From JAOUEA01 sp040882605 (GTDB taxonomy: Bacteria; Actinomycetota; UBA4738; HRBIN12): a stretch of DNA of 25,278 nucleotides. Below the pieces are notes generated by a model. The model saw only the letters and a program-made list of their open reading frames with translations, was not told where the DNA came from and ran no database searches. Location: contig JBBEAY010000042.1 of the NCBI GenBank assembly GCA_040882605.1, positions 1 through 25,278 on the forward strand, written 5' to 3'. A program made the position numbers and the translations under genes. Positions 1 to 7,462 of the stretch are shown piece after piece. The first letter of the stretch is position 1, and each line of letters begins with the position of its first letter.

Positions 1-10
1 AAACACGAAT

Positions 11-30
11 CCCCGGCGCGCTGGCCGGGG
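11..30. terminator. GC-rich hairpin, probable terminator
   Basis: A 7-bp perfect stem (CCCCGGC / GCCGGGG) encloses a 6-nt loop. Read on the minus strand it is followed by a T-containing stretch (ATTCGTGTTT), which suits termination of the YbaK/CPBP genes that read leftward and end at 135. It could also end a plus-strand gene lying before the window. Confidence 0.5.
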
Positions 31-134
31 TTCGGTCTTGATGGGATATCCCGACACCAACGGTACGCGCTCTCGCATCGGACGGCAAGTGCCCATCGTC
101 ATCCGTCACGCAACGTTCACGAGGCGACGCTCGT

Positions 135-692
135 TCAGCCGAGCGCCGGGCGCTCCGGATCTCCTCGCACCGCCCACAGGTTCCCCCGGCGCGTCCCGGC
201 GGGTTCCTGCTTCCTCGTCTCGCTCGTCAGCGAGGTGATCACGACCGGATCGTCGCGGAACAGCTCATCGGCGCGCAGGCACACGAGCGATGAGGGCTTG
301 CCCGCCGGGAACACCACTTGGTCACGCGCGGCAACCTGCGAATCGACGAACGTCGGCAGGAGCAGGAGCAGCCCGAGCGGCGGCCACGAGTCCACGTCGA
401 ACTCGGGAGCTTTCTCGATCAGCTCTTCGGGCGTGGCGAGCCGGGTACTGGGATCGTTCATCGCGCGGCGGACGAGCATCAGATCGAGGCGGCGATCCCA
501 CGGCACCACCATCAGAGCGAGTCCGAAGCGACCCGAGACGACCTCGGTCCGAACCATCTCGCCGACATCGACGCCGTGACGCTCTGCCGTGCGTTCGGCC
601 ACGTCGGCCTCTGGATCGGGAAAGACCACGAACGGCACGCTCCGCCCGCTCAGGTAATCGAACACCGAGGACACGCTGAGCACCTCCGTCAT
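135..692 (-). CDS. YbaK/aminoacyl-tRNA deacylase-like domain protein
   Basis: The 185-residue protein has the YbaK/ProX (aminoacyl-tRNA editing domain) layout: an N-terminal stretch on bypassing and tRNA-mimic strands (SVFDYLSGRSVPFVVF), then VVPWDRRLDLMLVRRAM, then LATPEELIEKAP and a PPLG turn followed by a VDS/VVFPAG core. Family members hydrolyse mischarged aminoacyl-tRNA in trans in the cytosol. The family usually has a conserved lysine in a VAKT-like strand; here the equivalent stretch reads EMVRTEVV, so the lysine appears to be replaced and deacylase activity is uncertain. The frame stays open upstream to 1100, but homology begins at the ATG at 692, and the upstream frame is a shadow of the CPBP gene. 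It lies 83 bp downstream of the CPBP gene on the same strand, so the two may be cotranscribed. The C-terminal 30 residues are basic and not obviously part of the domain. Confidence 0.75.
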   Translation of the reverse strand: MTEVLSVSSVFDYLSGRSVPFVVFPDPEADVAERTAERHGVDVGEMVRTEVVSGRFGLALMVVPWDRRLDLMLVRRAMNDPSTRLATPEELIEKAPEFDVDSWPPLGLLLLLPTFVDSQVAARDQVVFPAGKPSSLVCLRADELFRDDPVVITSLTSETRKQEPAGTRRGNLWAVRGDPERPALG

Positions 693-775
693 CGCCGCGC
701 GCTCGCGCGGGCAAGGATCGTACCCACGACGCGCCCTCGAACGGAAGAGCCGAACGGTCCCAGGATCGCTGACCT

Positions 776-1486
776 CTAGAACCCAGGGAGCCGCTCGCGG
801 AACGCGATGTAGCCGATGCCCGCACCCACGTCGAGCAGGAAGTGCGCGATCACGAACGGCCACGTGCGCCGCCATCGCAGGAACAACAGCGAGAAGAGCA
901 GACCCATCGCGAGGTTGCCGAGGAAGCCGCCCCAGCCTTGGTAGAGGTGGTATGAGGCCCGCAGCATCGAGCTTCCGGCGACCGAGGCCACCGGCGACCG
1001 CGAGAGTTGGCGCAGCCGGGTCACGAGGTAGCCCAGCACGATGACTTCCTCGACGAGGGCTGCCTCGAGCGCCGAGAGCAGGAGCACGGGCACGGTCCAC
1101 CAGTGACCGAGCGGCGGCGCGGGAATCACGAACCGATTCACCCCGAGCTCCACGGCGCCCAGGTACAGGCCGACGCCGGCGAGGCCGACCACCGCGAACA
1201 GGGCGAGTCCCTTCGCCAGATCGCCGCCCGGTTGATCGGTGGCGAACCCGATGCAGGCGAGCCCTTCACCCGAGCGCCGCACGAGGTGGACCACGAGGAA
1301 CACCGGCGCCAGTCCGAAGACGACGCCCACGATCTGGCGCGCGAGCTGTGTGCTCTGGTTCGCCGATGCGACGAAGGTGCCGGCGATCGGCGCTTCCAGC
1401 AGGCTGAGGATCGCGTAGACGGCGCTCGCAAGCAGCGAGAGCATGAGCACCACGACGACCTCTTCGATGCGGGTTCGCCGATCCAT
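776..1486 (-). CDS. CPBP family intramembrane protease (CAAX-protease-like)
   Basis: This is a 236-residue polytopic membrane protein with about six to eight hydrophobic segments. The CPBP (Abi/CAAX prenyl protease 2-like) signature is visible: the EE pair in EEVIVLGYL, a second motif SYHLYQGWGG carrying a histidine, and a third motif AHFLLDVGAG with another histidine. Together these would form the metal site of a glutamic-type intramembrane endopeptidase. The classical EExxxR arginine is leucine here, a departure from the textbook motif. Substrates are unknown; bacterial relatives act in bacteriocin processing or immunity, and many have no known role. The ATG at 1486 is preceded by a TACAGT -10-like box only 7 nt away, consistent with a leaderless transcript. 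The YbaK-like gene follows on the same strand. Confidence 0.85.
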   Translation of the reverse strand: MDRRTRIEEVVVVLMLSLLASAVYAILSLLEAPIAGTFVASANQSTQLARQIVGVVFGLAPVFLVVHLVRRSGEGLACIGFATDQPGGDLAKGLALFAVVGLAGVGLYLGAVELGVNRFVIPAPPLGHWWTVPVLLLSALEAALVEEVIVLGYLVTRLRQLSRSPVASVAGSSMLRASYHLYQGWGGFLGNLAMGLLFSLLFLRWRRTWPFVIAHFLLDVGAGIGYIAFRERLPGF

Positions 1487-1493
1487 CGACAGG

Positions 1494-1499
1494 ACTGTA
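1494..1499 (-). promoter_or_regulatory. -10 box of the CPBP gene
   Basis: Reading leftward, TACAGT lies 7 nt before the ATG of the CPBP gene, the spacing of an actinobacterial leaderless promoter. No convincing -35 was identified. Confidence 0.4.
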
Positions 1500-1537
1500 C
1501 GCGCGGCTGCGGTCCTCGAGGAATGACGCGCAGGCTC

Positions 1538-1576
1538 TAGACTTCGCCCCCGTGCGGTGACGGCAGCGTGGGGGGA
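1538..1576 (+). promoter_or_regulatory. -10 box and ribosome binding site of the DAO-family oxidase
   Basis: TAGACT at 1538-1543 is a good actinobacterial -10. The start codon at 1585 is 41 nt further on and is preceded by a purine run (GGGGGGA, 1570-1576) at 8-nt spacing, which supports the ATG at 1585. A short leader is implied, unlike the leaderless pattern of several neighbours. Confidence 0.45.
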
Positions 1577-1584
1577 CCGGAGCG

Positions 1585-2805
1585 ATGGCGAGAGGCGAAG
1601 CAGCCGACCTGGTGGTGGTCGGCGCCGGAACGGTCGGCGGCTGGGCCTCGGTCTTCGCGCGCGAGGCGAGCATCGGCCGAGTCATCACGATCGACAGCGA
1701 CCTCGCGGGCCAGGGCGCGTCGAGCCGCGCGGCGGGCATGGTGCGCGCCCAAGGTGGTTCCCCCGACACGGTTCGCCTAGGAAGCTGGTCGATCGGCTTC
1801 TACGAGGGGCAGTCCGAGCGCTACGGCGCTGACTCGGGGTTCGTCGGACGCGGGTACGTGATCCTGGCGGTGGCAGCGACCGATGAGCGCGAGGCGCGCG
1901 AACGCATCGAGATGCAGCGCGCGACCGGCCTCGACGCCCGGTGGGTCGACGCCGACGAGGTGCGACGGCTGATCCCGGCGATGGCGGAGGGCGCCGGGTT
2001 CCGGGGCGGCTCGTACGCAGCGACCGACGGCTGGATCGATCCACCGAGGAACGTTCGCGCCTACTCGCTCGCGATGCAGCGCGCGGGCGTCGAGCTGCGC
2101 GAGCACGTGGCGTTCACCCGACTGCGCACACGTGCCGCGCGAGGCGGAGGACGGATCGTCACGGGGGTCGAGACCACCGGGGGCACGATCGCGACGTCAC
2201 GCGTGTTGCTCACGGGCGGTCCGGCGCTGCAGGCGGTCGCGAAGGCCGCGGGAGCGCGCGCCTGGGTCGGCTATGCCCGTCATCAGGTGGTCGTCACCGA
2301 GGCGAGCGACGCTCTGCACCCCGACACGACGGCGATGGCGTTCGACATCGGCGCCGGCATCTACTGGCGGCCCGAGGAGGGTGGCTTCCTGTGGGGTATG
2401 TCGAACCCCGACGAGGAACCTGGCGCCGGTCGCTCGATCGACTGGCCCTATCTGCGGAAGACGCAACGTCGCCTTCACCGACTCGTGCCGGCCACGAAGG
2501 ACCTCGGCATCAAGAAGGCGTGGGCCGCGACGATCGAGTACACACCTGATCACCTGCCGCTCACGGGGGCGCTCGTGACACGCGACGGCGTTCAGGTGGC
2601 GGGGGCCTGGGTCGCGGGCGCGTGTGGCCACGGCATGATGTGGGGCCCGGCTGTGTCGCGCATCGCGACCGACCTCATGCTCGAGGGAAAGACCAGCGTG
2701 GTCGAGCATGCCGAGCGGTTCCGCATGGACCGGTTCGACATGCAGGGCCGGTCGCCGTACGTCGACCCGGTGGCGCTGCCGTTCCCCGTGAAGGTCGACG
2801 GGTGA
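1585..2805 (+). CDS. FAD-dependent oxidoreductase, DAO family (sarcosine/glycine oxidase-like)
   Basis: The 406-residue protein starts with a Rossmann ADP-binding motif (VVVGAGTVGG, residues about 10-19), then an acidic residue ending the second strand (ITIDSD) and the GASSRAAGMVR segment typical of sarcosine oxidase beta and dimethylglycine dehydrogenase FAD domains. The C-terminal part carries the family's closing FAD motif (AGACGHGMMWGPAVSRIATDL). Members oxidise secondary or tertiary amines or amino acids using FAD and release hydrogen peroxide or pass electrons on. The exact substrate cannot be read from the sequence. Length is normal for a single-domain DAO protein. There is no signal peptide, so it is cytosolic. 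No partner subunit genes (soxA/D/G) are nearby, so it probably acts alone. It converges on the pirin gene across a 17-bp tandem repeat. Confidence 0.85.
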   Translation: MARGEAADLVVVGAGTVGGWASVFAREASIGRVITIDSDLAGQGASSRAAGMVRAQGGSPDTVRLGSWSIGFYEGQSERYGADSGFVGRGYVILAVAATDEREARERIEMQRATGLDARWVDADEVRRLIPAMAEGAGFRGGSYAATDGWIDPPRNVRAYSLAMQRAGVELREHVAFTRLRTRAARGGGRIVTGVETTGGTIATSRVLLTGGPALQAVAKAAGARAWVGYARHQVVVTEASDALHPDTTAMAFDIGAGIYWRPEEGGFLWGMSNPDEEPGAGRSIDWPYLRKTQRRLHRLVPATKDLGIKKAWAATIEYTPDHLPLTGALVTRDGVQVAGAWVAGACGHGMMWGPAVSRIATDLMLEGKTSVVEHAERFRMDRFDMQGRSPYVDPVALPFPVKVDG

Positions 2806-2821
2806 TCGCGCTCAGGCACTC

Positions 2822-2855
2822 GGGACGCTCGGGCGCCCGGGACGCTCAGGCGCCC
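2822..2855. repeat. Two tandem 17-bp units in a convergent gap
   Basis: The unit GGGACGCTCGGGCGCCC is repeated head to tail with one mismatch (2822-2838 and 2839-2855). Each contains a GGGCGCCC or AGGCGCCC near-palindrome. It fills the gap between the convergent oxidase and pirin genes and runs over the pirin stop codon (2846-2848). It may act as a bidirectional terminator. Confidence 0.6.
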
Positions 2856-3562
2856 GGAGCCAGGTCGACGTCGACCAGGATCAGCTCGCTCGGCGCCGCC
2901 GCTTCGATCGTGATCGACGCCTCGTCTCGGACCTGGGCCGCCGAGCCAGTTTCCATGCGTTCACCGTTCAACGTCAGATCGCCCTCGATCACGTACAGGT
3001 AGGCGCCTCGACCTGTCACGAGGTCACGGCGCACCGACGCACCGGCATTCAGGCGCGAGACGAACACGTGGGCGTCTTGGTGCACGCGCACCGCGTCGCC
3101 CCCGTCGCCGGAGATCACCTTCAACAGGGTGTCGGTGCGATCGCCGGTCGTGAAGACCTTCTGCTCGACACCGGGTTCGAGTCCCTGTTCCGACGGCATG
3201 ATCCACATCTGGATGAACCGCATCGGCTCGGTCTCGCTGGCGTTCTGCTCCGAGTGCCTGGCGCCGCTTCCGAGCGTCATACGCTGCACCGAGCCCGCGG
3301 GCAACGGCCCCGGTGCGCCACCGACATCGTCCTGATGGCGGAACGACCCTTCGACAACATAGGTCAGTCCTTCGATGTCGCGATGCGGATGCATCGGCCA
3401 GATCGCGCCCGGGATCAGATGATCGTCGTTGAACACCCGCAGCGTTCCGAACTGCACGTACTCGGGGTCGAAGTATGAGTCGAACGAGTAGTGCCAGCGG
3501 GCGCGGAACCAGTCGCCTTCGACGTCACTGATGTCTTCGTCGCGCCTGATGGTGATCGTCAC
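2846..3562 (-). CDS. Pirin family protein (bicupin)
   Basis: This 238-residue protein matches the pirin family in length and order: an N-terminal cupin with the metal motif MHPHRDIE and the partner motif GSGARHSEQN, then a C-terminal cupin (YLYVIEGDLTLNG). The presumed metal ligands His58, His60, His103 and Glu105 are all present, so an Fe(II)-type site is likely intact. Family members include quercetin 2,3-dioxygenases (YhhW-like) and redox-sensing transcription cofactors; which applies is not visible. The start is GTG at 3562, giving MTITIRRDEDISDV, the usual pirin N-terminus. It is followed by the RAM-domain gene upstream on the same strand with a 43-bp gap and converges on the DAO oxidase. 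Confidence 0.9.
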   Translation of the reverse strand: MTITIRRDEDISDVEGDWFRARWHYSFDSYFDPEYVQFGTLRVFNDDHLIPGAIWPMHPHRDIEGLTYVVEGSFRHQDDVGGAPGPLPAGSVQRMTLGSGARHSEQNASETEPMRFIQMWIMPSEQGLEPGVEQKVFTTGDRTDTLLKVISGDGGDAVRVHQDAHVFVSRLNAGASVRRDLVTGRGAYLYVIEGDLTLNGERMETGSAAQVRDEASITIEAAAPSELILVDVDLAPGA

Positions 3563-3605
3563 AGCAGATGGCTCCGGCCACGTTCTCTATCGGCGCTGAT
3601 CTGAA

Positions 3606-3839
3606 CTAGAAGAGCAGGACCGGACAGGTGAGCGTGCGAGTGATGCCTTCGAGCTCTTGCATCGGCATCACGGTGCTCTTCGCGAGCTGGTCGAGATCAG
3701 CGCCCTCGACCCGCGCGACCACGTCGTAGGGCCCCGTGACCGGGTCCACCGCGATCACCCCTTCGATGACTCGGATCTGCTCGGTGACCTGGCCGGCTTT
3801 GCCCACCTCGGTCTGGATCAGGATATACGCGTTGACCAC
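3606..3839 (-). CDS. Stand-alone Lrp/AsnC ligand-binding (RAM) domain protein
   Basis: At 77 residues it is only the effector domain of Lrp/AsnC regulators, without the helix-turn-helix. The beta-alpha-beta-beta-alpha-beta pattern is clear: VNAYILIQTEVG, an amphipathic helix, GVIAVDPVTGPYDVVARVEG with the typical GxYD turn, then a helix and the final strand TRTLTCPVLLF. Such proteins form ring oligomers that bind amino acids, and they are common in actinobacteria and archaea. They cannot bind DNA alone and may tune full-length Lrp regulators. The start is GTG at 3839 with an AGGGGG ribosome binding site about 7 nt upstream. The short size is normal for the class, so I do not regard it as truncated. 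Confidence 0.85.
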   Translation of the reverse strand: MVNAYILIQTEVGKAGQVTEQIRVIEGVIAVDPVTGPYDVVARVEGADLDQLAKSTVMPMQELEGITRTLTCPVLLF

Positions 3840-3853
3840 AACGCCCCCTCGCT

Positions 3854-3888
3854 CAGTCGTCGGTAGTCAGTAGTCGGTGCTCAGTCGT
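3854..3888. repeat. Five degenerate tandem 7-bp units
   Basis: Between the RAM gene and the repeat-protein gene the sequence reads as CAGTCGT, CGGTAGT, CAGTAGT, CGGTGCT, CAGTCGT. The last unit overlaps the stop codon (3881-3883) of the gene to the right. Replication slippage is the simplest origin. Confidence 0.5.
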
Positions 3889-4258
3889 CTGCGGCGCCAT
3901 CGTCGGCGCCTGTCCCGCTGCCGATCTGCGGGTCTCTTTTCAGGAATCCTCTCGCCTTGTCGAGGAGATCGCCGCCGGCCTCGACCGCCTTGTCCAACAT
4001 GGGCTGTGCCTTCTCGACCAGCTCGCCGGCGGTCTCGCGAGCCTTGTCGAGCACGGGCTCGGCCTTCGCCGAAAGGTCGCCTGTCGCTTCCTTGGCCTTG
4101 TCGATCAGGGGCTCGGCCTTCTCGACCAGGCCACTCGCCGTCTCAGCGGCCTTGCCCGCGATGTCGCTCGCGGTACCCGCTGCCTTGCCCGCCAGCTCTG
4201 CGGCGCTGTCCTTGGCCTTGTCCAACATGCCTTGATCCTTACCCGACTGGTCGCCCAT
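3881..4258 (-). CDS. Hendecad/heptad-repeat amphipathic helix protein (LEA/apolipoprotein-like)
   Basis: This 125-residue protein is almost one long amphipathic helix. After a 13-residue head it parses into three 11-residue units (KAKDSAAELAG, KAAGTASDIAG, KAAETASGLVE) and then a regular alternation of 7-residue and 11-residue units, each starting with KA: KAEPLID, KAKEATGDLSA, KAEPVLD, KARETAGELVE, KAQPMLD, KAVEAGGDLLD, KARGFLK. A short acidic disordered tail follows. Eleven-residue periodicity is typical of group-3 LEA proteins, apolipoprotein-like and synuclein-like helices that coat membranes or protect against desiccation; that role is inferred. The ATG at 4258 has a strong GGGAGGAA ribosome binding site 3-8 nt away, so longer frames reading through to 5173 are shadows. 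No transmembrane segment or signal peptide is present. Confidence 0.75.
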   Translation of the reverse strand: MGDQSGKDQGMLDKAKDSAAELAGKAAGTASDIAGKAAETASGLVEKAEPLIDKAKEATGDLSAKAEPVLDKARETAGELVEKAQPMLDKAVEAGGDLLDKARGFLKRDPQIGSGTGADDGAADD

Positions 4259-4377
4259 GGTTCCTCCCGGTTCCTCGGCTGGTCCTTGGCTGGGTGCGAT
4301 GGCGCAGATACATTGCCCGACGATGCGATATGGCCCTCCATCGTCCCGGCGACGGCGCAGGCCTGCAAACGCGCAGG

Positions 4378-5277
4378 TCACAGGCGTGGTTCGCCCTGCG
4401 AGCCGAGCGTCGGCAACCGTTCGAGGAAGCCGCCCGCCCCCGATGCCACGAGGTCGGTCCGTTCGGTCTCGACGCCGTGCTCGAGCTCGTGCAGCGGCAT
4501 GAGCGCGAACGAGAGCGCAGCCCGGGTCAGGAAGCCCGCATCGGGCGTGCCGCCGTAGGCAGCGAGCGCACGCTCGCCGACCCCCGGCGCGGCGTGCAGC
4601 CACCAGGCGAAATCCCACGCCGGATCCCCCACGCCGACTTCTTCCCAATCGAGCACGCCGGCCAGATCGCCCGACGGTGTCACCAGCACGTGATCGGGGG
4701 CGAGGTCGCCGTGTGTCACGCAGGGAGCGAAACCCCACGCGGCGTCGTCGTCGAAGATCGCTTCGATCGAGGCGAACGCCGCATGTGCATCGTCGCGCGT
4801 CAAGTGCGGCTCGGCGAGGTCGCGCAGCCGCACCCAGTCTTGGCGCCGAGAGACACGCACCGCTTCCGCGCGTGTCGCGCGCATGCCCAGGAACTCGGGA
4901 GGCACCATGTGCAGGTCGTAGAGGAACCTGCCGAGCCGCTCGGGCCACAAGCCGTCGTCGGTGGTCGCGTCGCACGACACACCATCGATCGCCCTGTACC
5001 CCATGCACACGGGCTCGAGCGAGACCAGCTCGGGCATCGGCACGGCCGACGAGACCTCGCTCCCGAGCTCGGGCAGGATCTCGATCTGACGGCGAAGGCG
5101 CTCCTCGGCGTACGGGGTGCGCGGCAGCTGCACGATCCACGAGCCGTCGGCGAGGTAGGTGTCGCACGTCCATCCGCCCTCGATGGGCTCGAACGCATCA
5201 AGGCTCAGCTGCGGGAACAGCCCAGCGACGAGCTCGCGGTGGGCCTCGACCCGATCGGCGTCGCTCACGAGGCTCAC
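4378..5277 (-). CDS. Aminoglycoside/macrolide phosphotransferase-like kinase (APH family)
   Basis: The 299-residue protein has the protein-kinase-like APH fold: a nucleotide-binding N-lobe (residues about 30-95), a Brenner-type catalytic loop THGDLAPDHVLV (His189, Asp191) and the metal-binding LDWEEVGVGDPAWDFAWW segment with Asp210. The usual Asn of HGDxxxxN is His196, the variant found in macrolide 2'-phosphotransferase-like members. Although the family includes antibiotic-resistance enzymes, most chromosomal members phosphorylate unknown small metabolites. Its position as the last gene of a tightly packed operon with two PfkB kinases and an importer argues for a metabolic substrate. The start is GTG at 5277, overlapping the MFS stop codon in GTGA (4 bp), so translation is probably coupled. 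Confidence 0.8.
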   Translation of the reverse strand: MSLVSDADRVEAHRELVAGLFPQLSLDAFEPIEGGWTCDTYLADGSWIVQLPRTPYAEERLRRQIEILPELGSEVSSAVPMPELVSLEPVCMGYRAIDGVSCDATTDDGLWPERLGRFLYDLHMVPPEFLGMRATRAEAVRVSRRQDWVRLRDLAEPHLTRDDAHAAFASIEAIFDDDAAWGFAPCVTHGDLAPDHVLVTPSGDLAGVLDWEEVGVGDPAWDFAWWLHAAPGVGERALAAYGGTPDAGFLTRAALSFALMPLHELEHGVETERTDLVASGAGGFLERLPTLGSQGEPRL

Positions 5278-6521
5278 CCCAGCGGCTCCGGCGGCGCGAT
5301 CGAGGGGTCGGCCGGCATGTCGTCGAGCTGGGTGACCGGGGCGTCGAGCTCCGGGTCACGAAGGGCGAACCATGCGACGACACCGCCCGAGAGGGCGAGG
5401 GCCGACGCCCCTGCGTACAGGGTCATCGGGCCGGCCGTCTCGTAGACGAAGCCGCCGACCCCGGCGCCCACGATCGGACCGAGCCCGAACCCGACCATCT
5501 GTGCGACAGAGTTTCCGGTCGAGTAGAGCGTCGATGGCAGCAGACGCCCGACGACCACGACGCTCGTCGTGAACAGCATGCTGAACGCCATGCCCTCGAG
5601 CACCGTGAGCAGCGACACGATCGTCGGGTTCGAGATCGACCCCCACAGCAGGAAGCCGAGCGCGTACACCGCGCACCCAAGGGCGTACACGCGCCGCACG
5701 CCGAGCCTCGCCAACAGACGCGAGCTCGATCGCATCATCGCTACCTCGACGAGCCCACCGGCGGCCGTGCCGATGCCCACGAGCAGCGGACCGCCGCCCT
5801 CGCTCGCGATCTTCAACGCGATGAAGTTCCAGGCGGCGTTGAACCCGGTCCACACGAGGAACACCGCTACGAGGAACCTCCAGAACCGCGGCGCCTCATG
5901 GAACACGGCGCCCAGGGTGCCGAGCTTGCTGCCGCCGGTCGCCGCCTCATGCCGAGGGGTGTCGCGCGGCACCATGAACGACCAGGCGAACACGAGCAGG
6001 CTCGCGATGGCGTAGGCAGGCATCGCCCAGCCGATACCGGCCATCTGGAAGACCCAACCGAGCGTGAGGCACCCGATCGCGTAGGTGAGGCTTTCCCAAG
6101 ACCTGATCTTTCCGTAGTCACTCATGCGATCGACGCCCAGGTGCTCGAGCGTGATCGCGTCGATGTTCGGACCCGTGCTCACCATCGCGGCGGCGAGCAG
6201 GAATCCGGCCACCGCGATCGCGACGACGCCATCGGCCCCCGCAAGCACGAGCCCGAAGCACCCTGACATGAATGCACCGATCTGCAGGCACGTGCGCCGG
6301 CCGAGCGTGGCATCGGCGAGATGTCCCCAGAGCGGGTTCAGCAGGATGCGCGCGACCGCCATCGTCGCGATCACGAGACCGATCTGGCTCTTACCGAGGC
6401 CCTTGCCGTCGAGGTAGAGGGCGAGGAACGGGAAGAACGCCGCGATCACGAACCCGAACGTGAGGAAGAGCCCGCGCACTGCGGCGTCCGGGCGGATCTC
6501 TCGGGTGCGTTCACCGACCAC
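5274..6521 (-). CDS. MFS transporter (MFS_1-like / phenylpropionate-permease-like)
   Basis: This is a 415-residue integral membrane protein with about twelve hydrophobic segments. The loop 2-3 region LLNPLWGHLADATLGRR matches the MFS signature for the group related to the 3-phenylpropionate permease and LacY-like sugar symporters. It presumably imports a small organic substrate or sugar by proton symport across the inner membrane. The start is GTG at 6521, two nt downstream of the stop of the upstream kinase gene, and its stop overlaps the start of the APH-like kinase. The genes therefore probably form one transcript, and the substrate is likely phosphorylated by the linked kinases. Confidence 0.85.
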   Translation of the reverse strand: MVGERTREIRPDAAVRGLFLTFGFVIAAFFPFLALYLDGKGLGKSQIGLVIATMAVARILLNPLWGHLADATLGRRTCLQIGAFMSGCFGLVLAGADGVVAIAVAGFLLAAAMVSTGPNIDAITLEHLGVDRMSDYGKIRSWESLTYAIGCLTLGWVFQMAGIGWAMPAYAIASLLVFAWSFMVPRDTPRHEAATGGSKLGTLGAVFHEAPRFWRFLVAVFLVWTGFNAAWNFIALKIASEGGGPLLVGIGTAAGGLVEVAMMRSSSRLLARLGVRRVYALGCAVYALGFLLWGSISNPTIVSLLTVLEGMAFSMLFTTSVVVVGRLLPSTLYSTGNSVAQMVGFGLGPIVGAGVGGFVYETAGPMTLYAGASALALSGGVVAWFALRDPELDAPVTQLDDMPADPSIAPPEPLG

Positions 6522-6523
6522 GG

Positions 6524-7462
6524 CTAGGCCCGCCGCACGTCGGCCTGCGCTGCGAGCGCGGCCGCTCGGGCCGCATCGAGCTTGCCGGCGCCCGGCATCT
6601 CGGCGTTCGCGGTCGCGGCGCCGAGCCCGAGCCGAAGGCTGCGCTCCCAGTCGTCGCCTCGATCGAGCGCGGTCACGAGCCCGGCGAGGAACGCGTCGCC
6701 GCTCCCGACCGGAAATCGGCCCCGCACGTAGAGTCGCCCCTCGTACATCGAGCCGTCGGGCGCGGCGAGCACGACGCCCTCGGCCCCGCGCGTCACGACG
6801 CCGGCATGGCCGTGGCCACCGGCGAGGTCGCGCAGCTTCGCCGCGGCCGCCAAGGCGTCATCTCGCCTCGAGGTCGGCACGCCGAGCAATCCGCCCGCTT
6901 CGGACGCGTTCACCTTCACGACGTCTGGATTCGCCTCGAGCGCGAGCCGCAGACGCTCTCCCTCGGCGTCGAGCGCGACGCGTACGCCCTCGACCCTGGC
7001 GTCTCGGACGAGATCGCGGTAACCGCTGTCGGGGGCGCCCACCGGCGTCGATCCGCTGATCGTGAGCCACCCCCCGGGCGCCCATGTGGATTCCACCGCG
7101 TGCAGCAGCTCCGCCCATGCGGCCGGCGGCACTCCGGCTCCGTGCTCGTAGAACTCGGTCAAACCTCCGGTCTCACCCTCGGCTACCGACAACGACGAGC
7201 GGTTCTCGCCGTGCGTCCACACGGCGCGCACGGGCACCCCCTCGGCGCCGAGCATCTCCTGGATCCATCTGCCCGTGTGCCCCCGGAGCAGGGCCACGGC
7301 GGTCGCCTTGGCGCCGAGCGCGTGCGCCGCCCTCACGGCGTTGAGACCTTTGCCCCCCGGCACCTGGACGAACCCGTCCGGGCGGTGGATGTCACCGCGC
7401 ACGATGCGCGCGATCTCGAAGAGCTTGTCGACCGACGGGTTGGCAGCGAGACAGACGATCAC
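6524..7462 (-). CDS. PfkB family kinase, 1-phosphofructokinase/tagatose-6-phosphate kinase type
   Basis: The 312-residue protein shows the FruK/LacC subgroup of the PfkB fold: N-terminal CLAANPSVDKLFEI, the substrate-lid motif PGGKGLNAVRAAHALG (residues 35-50), KVNASEAGGLLG and the C-terminal PVGSGDAFLAGL with the catalytic Asp256 and anion hole. Subgroup members add a second phosphate to a sugar phosphate (for example fructose-1-P or tagatose-6-P) using ATP. The start is GTG at 7462, overlapping the stop of the preceding kinase in GTGA; a longer open frame to 7870 is a shadow. Paired with a ribokinase-like kinase it could perform a second phosphorylation in the same pathway, but no aldolase lies nearby. 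Confidence 0.85.
   Translation of the reverse strand: MIVCLAANPSVDKLFEIARIVRGDIHRPDGFVQVPGGKGLNAVRAAHALGAKATAVALLRGHTGRWIQEMLGAEGVPVRAVWTHGENRSSLSVAEGETGGLTEFYEHGAGVPPAAWAELLHAVESTWAPGGWLTISGSTPVGAPDSGYRDLVRDARVEGVRVALDAEGERLRLALEANPDVVKVNASEAGGLLGVPTSRRDDALAAAAKLRDLAGGHGHAGVVTRGAEGVVLAAPDGSMYEGRLYVRGRFPVGSGDAFLAGLVTALDRGDDWERSLRLGLGAATANAEMPGAGKLDAARAAALAAQADVRRA

Noticed and set aside
3877..5445. 522-residue plus-strand open frame
   Set aside because: Antisense to the repeat protein, the APH-like kinase and the end of the MFS gene. The composition is typical of shadow frames.
4677..6266. 529-residue open frame on the plus strand
   Set aside because: It is Arg/Ala-rich with no motif and lies antisense to the APH-like kinase and MFS genes, which have clear families; it is a GC-rich shadow frame.
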